The notes beneath the pieces were generated by a model. The model had not been told where the DNA came from. It made no database searches and saw nothing but the letters and a program-made list of their open reading frames with translations. Source: Microcoleus asticus IPMA8 (GTDB lineage: Bacteria > Cyanobacteriota > Cyanobacteriia > Cyanobacteriales > Microcoleaceae). Taken from it: 46,098 nt of DNA. Shown here in pieces: positions 42,627 to 46,098 of this stretch. The position numbers were made by a program, and so were the translations under genes. The stretch is from positions 1 through 46,098 of the forward strand of contig NZ_SRRZ01000054.1 of the NCBI RefSeq assembly GCF_013179805.1. Reading direction: 5' to 3'. Position 1 is the stretch's first letter. Each line of letters opens with the position of its first letter.

Positions 42627-43178
42627 GTGGATTTGTTGAGGGGAGTAAATATCTATCTCGTCGGGATGATGGGTGCGGGAAAAACAACGGTGGGGCGGAT
42701 TTTGGCAAGAAAATTAAAATACCGTTTTTTTGATACTGATGAACTAATTGTTCGAGTTGCTAATCAGTCAATTGCTGAGATTTTCGAGCGAGAAGGGGAA
42801 GAGGCTTTTCGGGAACTAGAAACTAAAGTGCTCGGCGAATTGTCTGCTTATAAAAATTCGGTCGTGGCTACGGGCGGCGGCATTGTGGCGCGATCGATGA
42901 ATTGGGGTTACTTGCACTACGGTGTAGTGGTTTGGCTGGATGTGCCTGTAGATCAACTGTACGATCGACTGCGTTCGGACACCGCTCGACCCTTACTGCG
43001 CGAGGGCGAGATTAAATCTAAGCTGCAAAGCCTTTTGAACGAGCGAGAGCGTTTCTACACTCAAGCAGATGTCCGAGTCTCCACCCGTGGAGGCGAAAGG
43101 CCTGAAGAAGTTGCGGCTAGGGCGATCGAGGAAATCAAAAAAGTTATCAAACCAGAAACCGCGCCCGATCTCAATTGA
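42627..43178 (+). CDS. aroK: Shikimate kinase
   Basis: The 183-residue kinase phosphorylates shikimate with ATP in aromatic amino acid biosynthesis. Motifs: Walker A GMMGAGKTTVGR, the shikimate-binding FFDTDELI, IFEREGEEAFRELE, the ATGGGIV loop, and the lid DTARPLL. Two starts are possible: TTG 42621 lies only one base after GGGAGGA, whereas GTG 42627 has ideal spacing, so GTG is preferred. The gene follows the LapA-like gene by 22 bp. Confidence 0.93.
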   Translation: MDLLRGVNIYLVGMMGAGKTTVGRILARKLKYRFFDTDELIVRVANQSIAEIFEREGEEAFRELETKVLGELSAYKNSVVATGGGIVARSMNWGYLHYGVVVWLDVPVDQLYDRLRSDTARPLLREGEIKSKLQSLLNERERFYTQADVRVSTRGGERPEEVAARAIEEIKKVIKPETAPDLN

Positions 43179-43294
43179 TACATTAAGCAACCGGGTTTCT
43201 GAGAAATTAACAGGTTTTTGTGGACTTGCGATCGCACTTCCCAAAAAATAATGCAACCATACGCCAGCTCCAAACCAGCATATTCATAAGTCGT

Positions 43295-43331
43295 TCTAAA
43301 ATCTAAAATCTAAAATCTAAAATCTAAAATT
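43295..43331. repeat. TCTAAAA heptamer repeat
   Basis: Five to six head-to-tail TCTAAAA units; STRR sequence. Confidence 0.9.
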
Positions 43332-43751
43332 TACAATGGTATAACTTGAGTAAAAATACTTATTTTTGCCTGAGAGTGTCAGTTTAACCGCGCCATGTTT
43401 GGGAATCAACCGGGTTTGAGCGGATCTGATGCGTAAGCTTTATAAGTATGAGGATGTGGCGATACGGAGATTTTATACAAGAACTAATGGCAGACTCGTC
43501 TGATGCGTTAAAGTCGGCTCTTGAGTTCTCCCTAAAAATAAAATGGCCCCACCGCTGAAGGGCTGTAGGGCGCAAGGACAGTTAAACGCTAACTTGATTG
43601 TCGGGAAATTTAGCATCAATGCTATCCTCCTATGTGACGATTTTACGATCGTCCATTCACTCATCAACTCTCTCGTATCAAAAAATGTAACCCAGCACCG
43701 ATCGAATTCAACCTGTCCTATTCTAAAAACAATACCTCATGCATTCTGACG
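43332..43751. other. Unassigned region ending in a terminator
   Basis: No protein is recognised. A short frame at 43487-43558 would encode MADSSDALKSALEFSLKIKW with four further residues, and a longer one at 43543-43749 has no motif. Because a clean terminator closes the region, a small transcript (non-coding or encoding a short peptide) is plausible. Confidence 0.35.
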
Positions 43752-43776
43752 AGCAGCTCCCTAAAGCTGCTTTTTT
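43752..43776 (+). terminator. Rho-independent terminator
   Basis: Arms AGCAGCT (43752-43758) and AGCTGCT (43765-43771) around a 6-nt loop, followed by a run of six Ts. No protein-coding gene ends just upstream. Confidence 0.8.
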
Positions 43777-43866
43777 ATTGCGATCGAGTTTTTGGCTGCC
43801 GGAGTTGCGGGATCTTATCTTGGGAATAAGATTTTGAGGAATAGTCGCTACACCTCAAATACTGCG

Positions 43867-43990
43867 ATAGCGGTTTTCACTTCCACTCCAGGTTCGTCGG
43901 TAATTGGTAATTGAGAATTGGTAATTTGTAACGCGCAACAGGGAATCGGCTATTGACAAGCTGTACCTCACCTGGCTTGAAAACTGCTAT
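43867..43990. mobile_element. Small palindromic-ended element (MITE-like), copy B
   Basis: ATAGCGGTTTTCA at 43867-43879 and TGAAAACTGCTAT at 43978-43990 form 13-bp terminal inverted repeats with one mismatch, the same tip as the element at 36232-36336. The 124-bp unit encodes nothing and its interior differs from copy A; it includes a GGTAATTGG-type repeat. Confidence 0.65.
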
Positions 43991-44135
43991 GATTACGCCG
44001 GGGAACGGGGCATTAATCCGGGGGTGGGGGCTTCAAAAAAAATGAGCTGTATTTATTGATGGGCGCTCTGATCGTTTGCGGCTAAATATCCGTTGCGAGT
44101 TGTAGAATTTGGTTTGGTCAATTGCCCGTTCCCAA

Positions 44136-44579
44136 TTAAGAGAATACGAGCCTGCCTGTTTTTAACCAAAACTCGATCGCTCCACCCAACCCCACACCTG
44201 CTAAAGAAATGGTAATTAATACTGCAAAAGCCCGCCAATTTTTCCAACCAGACATTTGAATATCGAGTCTTGCCAAAGCTCCGGCTGAAATCAAGAGTAA
44301 ACAAGTAGCAAAAAGGTGCATCCAGGCAAAAACTACCACTGCCACAAAAGCTCCTACAATAATAGAAAGAAAAGCACCGATATCACTCGAAAACCACGCC
44401 CTAATTAAGGCTTTTGTGTTTCTCATCGGGAACGACAAGGCGATAGCCAACACGAAAATTGAAGCTATGGCTAAAAACCAAGTCTGGTGCGGGGGAACAT
44501 CAAACTCAGATAATTTCCAGCCAAAGGTGAAATAAGTAACAAAAAGTAGAGTTAGGGAAACCCAAGAGGTTTTTTTCAT
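44136..44579 (-). CDS. Conserved hypothetical membrane protein
   Basis: I recognise no named family for this 147-residue protein. Four hydrophobic segments are evident: about 6-22 (VSLTLLFVTYFTFGW), 33-52 (WFLAIASIFVLAIALSF), 68-100 (DIGAFLSIIVGAFVAVVVFAW with LFATCLLLISAGAL) and 115-135 (FAVLITISLAGVGLGGAIEF). It should be an inner or thylakoid membrane protein with few extramembrane residues. ATG 44579 is the natural start. The NIL-ferredoxin gene ends 63 bp upstream on the same strand, so the two may share a transcript. Confidence 0.75.
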   Translation of the reverse strand: MKKTSWVSLTLLFVTYFTFGWKLSEFDVPPHQTWFLAIASIFVLAIALSFPMRNTKALIRAWFSSDIGAFLSIIVGAFVAVVVFAWMHLFATCLLLISAGALARLDIQMSGWKNWRAFAVLITISLAGVGLGGAIEFWLKTGRLVFS

Positions 44580-44642
44580 CCGATGGCAAAATTAGGGAAA
44601 CCAGGAAAAAAAGATGACGATCCCGATGAGTTTGTACAGGGC

Positions 44643-45047
44643 CTAGAGGTTAGTAGAAATAGCTTGCACCGGACAAGTAGGGATGCACTGCTCGCAAACG
44701 ATACACCGCGATCGAGCAAAACTTAGTTTAAAGCTTTCTGGATCAAGGGTCAAGGCTTCTGTCGGGCAAACCCCCGTACACAAACCGCAGTGAACGCAGA
44801 TATCTTCGTCTATGAGTATTTCCCGGCTGGCTAGGGAAACGCCGATGTTTTGCGATCGCATCCAGTCGATCGCCGCTTCTAGTTGGTCGATGTCCCCTGA
44901 TAACTCTAGCACCAGTTTGCCCACTTGGTTCGGAGCCACCTGAGCGCGGATAATGTTGGCTGCAACATTAAAATCCTTTGCCAGTCGATAGGTGACAGGC
45001 ATTTGGATCGATCGTTGGGGAAACGTCAGTGTTACCCGTTTTTTCAC
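44643..45047 (-). CDS. NIL-domain ferredoxin with two [4Fe-4S] motifs
   Basis: The 134-residue protein combines an N-terminal NIL domain (about residues 1-75; RVTLTFPQRSIQMPVTYRLA, then VGKLVLELSGD) with a bacterial-type ferredoxin module. That module has two C-x2-C-x2-C-x3-CP motifs (CVHCGLCTGVCP and CIVCEQCIPTCP), enough for two [4Fe-4S] clusters. NIL domains are named from the C-terminus of methionine importers and may bind a small ligand such as methionine; in cyanobacteria and other bacteria the fusion is linked to sulfur-amino-acid metabolism. The start is GTG 45047, with GAGG about ten bases upstream. Its electron partner is unknown. Confidence 0.9.
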   Translation of the reverse strand: MKKRVTLTFPQRSIQMPVTYRLAKDFNVAANIIRAQVAPNQVGKLVLELSGDIDQLEAAIDWMRSQNIGVSLASREILIDEDICVHCGLCTGVCPTEALTLDPESFKLSFARSRCIVCEQCIPTCPVQAISTNL

Positions 45048-45225
45048 CCTGCAAGTCCTCGATAATTTACAAACAATCTTTGTTATCTTATGTTTTAGCG
45101 CACTTGGTCTAATTACTGGGCTTAGTAAAAATTTTTATAATATGGGTCTGATTATCTCAAAATGTGGTATAATTTGAATCTATTATTTAAAATAAAAACA
45201 TAGAAATAAAACCGCAATCTATTAT

Positions 45226-45828
45226 ATGACCCAGAATTCTCCCAACTCAACTGCTGCCCCCGCACCCAAAAATCCCGATACAAAAGTCGCTACGCGCATC
45301 AGAAACTTAACGATCGTGTTAGCAGCGATCGCCCTTTCAGTATCTATCTTCTTGGGGCTGCGAACTCAAACGCCGTCAAGCAGTCTCACTGAAATGGCAA
45401 AAGCTTCGACGCCATTAGAAACAGCTTTGGTAAACGGCAAACCCACACTCATGGAATTTTATGCTAATTGGTGCGGTAGCTGTCAGGCAATGGCTAACGA
45501 TCTGAGCGAAATCAAAGAGAAATATGCCGAACCGCTGAATTTTGTAATGCTGAATGTAGACAATGACAAATGGCTGCCAGAAATCACGAAATATCGAGTA
45601 GATGGCATTCCGCACTTTGTCTATTTGAACGATAAAGGTAGCGCCGTTGCTGAAACTATGGGCGAAATGCCGCGCACTATTATGGAAGCTAACTTAGAAG
45701 CTTTAATTGCAGAAAAACCTCTGCCACACGTCCAAGCAGCAGGTCAAGTCTCTAATTTTACTCCCCCTACAGGGCCTGTGAAAACAAGTAGCTCCGACCC
45801 CCGCGCCCACGGATCTCAAGTACAGTGA
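45226..45828 (+). CDS. txlA: Membrane-anchored thioredoxin, TxlA/HCF164-like
   Basis: The 200-residue protein has one N-terminal membrane anchor (about 28-45, TIVLAAIALSVSIFLGL) and a thioredoxin domain on the lumenal/periplasmic side. The redox site is NWCGSCQAM (Cys83, Cys86) and the cis-Pro is in VDGIPHFVYL. The tail after about 165 is Pro/Ser-rich and disordered. This is the organisation of TxlA and plastid HCF164, which pass reducing equivalents to lumenal targets during cytochrome b6f and c assembly. The start at ATG 45226 gives the expected N-terminus. It is divergent from the NIL-ferredoxin gene across an AT-rich 178-bp spacer. Confidence 0.88.
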   Translation: MTQNSPNSTAAPAPKNPDTKVATRIRNLTIVLAAIALSVSIFLGLRTQTPSSSLTEMAKASTPLETALVNGKPTLMEFYANWCGSCQAMANDLSEIKEKYAEPLNFVMLNVDNDKWLPEITKYRVDGIPHFVYLNDKGSAVAETMGEMPRTIMEANLEALIAEKPLPHVQAAGQVSNFTPPTGPVKTSSSDPRAHGSQVQ

Positions 45829-45890
45829 AAGAAGTCAGTAGTCATTAGTGATTAGTCATTAGGAGCGGTTTGACGGTAAAAATGGTGGTG

Positions 45891-45932
45891 TATACTCAGC
45901 AAGGTCAGAAACGTGAAACCCTGCTGAGTATA
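45891..45932. repeat. Inverted repeat near IS1 element
   Basis: TATACTCAGCA (45891-45901) and TGCTGAGTATA (45922-45932) form a perfect 11-bp stem around a 20-nt loop. It lies between the thioredoxin gene and the IS1 tip and could be another short mobile palindrome. A GTCATTAG heptamer-type repeat precedes it at 45838-45862. Confidence 0.6.
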
Positions 45933-46006
45933 TAAGCAACGGGAGGATCGGGCTTTATGACTGGTTCAGGACACTGATAGTGGAGAGTAATGCGCGATCG
46001 GTTAAT

Positions 46007-46098
46007 GGGCGTTGCTGAGTTAGAGTATGAATAGGAGGAATAATTTATGCAATGCCCAGAATGTAAATCAACCCATATCCGTAAAAACGGCAAGAAGA
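46007..46098 (+). mobile_element. IS1-family element, left end (cut by window end)
   Basis: The tip GGGCGTTGCTGAGTTAGAGT starts at 46007 and is followed 40 bp later by a transposase start codon. The tip agrees with both ends of the 114-bp element at 10009-10122. Only the first 92 bp are in view. Confidence 0.75.
46047..46098 (+). CDS. IS1-family transposase, N-terminal part (partial)
   Basis: From ATG 46047 the 17 visible codons read MQCPECKSTHIRKNGKK, matching the zinc-finger N-terminus of InsA-type IS1 transposases (CPxC...HIRKNGKK). A good ribosome site (AGGAGG, seven bases upstream) supports the start. The rest of the gene lies beyond the window, so intactness cannot be judged. Confidence 0.75.
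   Translation, partial: MQCPECKSTHIRKNGKK

Noticed and set aside
42611..42720. ATG 42611 as start of shikimate kinase
   Set aside because: It is in a different frame from the kinase; GTG 42627 has the proper ribosome-site spacing.

Overview
The window looks like a chromosomal segment of a filamentous, Oscillatoriales-type cyanobacterium. The evidence is frequent GCGATCGC (HIP1) octamers, several cyanobacterial signature genes (Ycf46, Ycf35, a TxlA/HCF164-like thioredoxin, an HstK-type Ser/Thr-His kinase, a NIL-ferredoxin) and many heptamer-type short tandem repeats between genes. A Microcoleus/Oscillatoria affiliation is a guess from overall impression; no rRNA or tRNA is present to test it.

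Layout. 1-1600 is a graveyard of insertion-sequence remnants and a broken sugar nucleotidyltransferase. 2125-4705 holds an apparent operon: a ribbon-helix-helix protein, the AAA+ ATPase Ycf46 and Ycf35, closed by a strong terminator. 4811-11055 is a minus-strand polysaccharide cluster: two GT-2 glycosyltransferases, one GT-4, a serine-acetyltransferase-like enzyme, and at its upstream end a second GT-4 gene killed by two nonsense codons and a 114-bp IS1-derived MITE. A deacetylase-family gene and a conserved-looking unknown gene follow (11288-12795).

13460-29985 is a signalling region with two parallel modules. Each pairs a very large multi-domain histidine kinase with a following gene in which a response-regulator receiver is fused to a class III nucleotidyl cyclase (predicted adenylate cyclases). 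Between them lie an alpha/beta hydrolase, a small RNA with an excellent promoter and terminator, a HAD phosphatase, and a 55-codon ORF just before the second kinase.

After an NagX-like membrane acyltransferase comes an AT-rich island (31443-34743): a NERD-nuclease/SF1-helicase gene converging on a stand-alone reverse transcriptase, followed by two decayed toxin-antitoxin-like genes. This is the best candidate here for an undescribed (probably anti-phage) system. From 35559 onward the content is mostly housekeeping: clpP, a Pro/Val-rich protein with a C-terminal repeat, an RNase II/R-family protein, ubiX, a LapA-like membrane protein, aroK, a membrane protein, a NIL-ferredoxin and a thioredoxin. 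Two palindromic-ended small elements are interspersed. The window ends inside an IS1-family element whose tip matches the MITE in the glycosyltransferase pseudogene.

No CRISPR array, rRNA, tRNA or replication origin was seen. Start codons were chosen by family N-termini and Shine-Dalgarno context where possible; several remain uncertain and this is stated in each entry.
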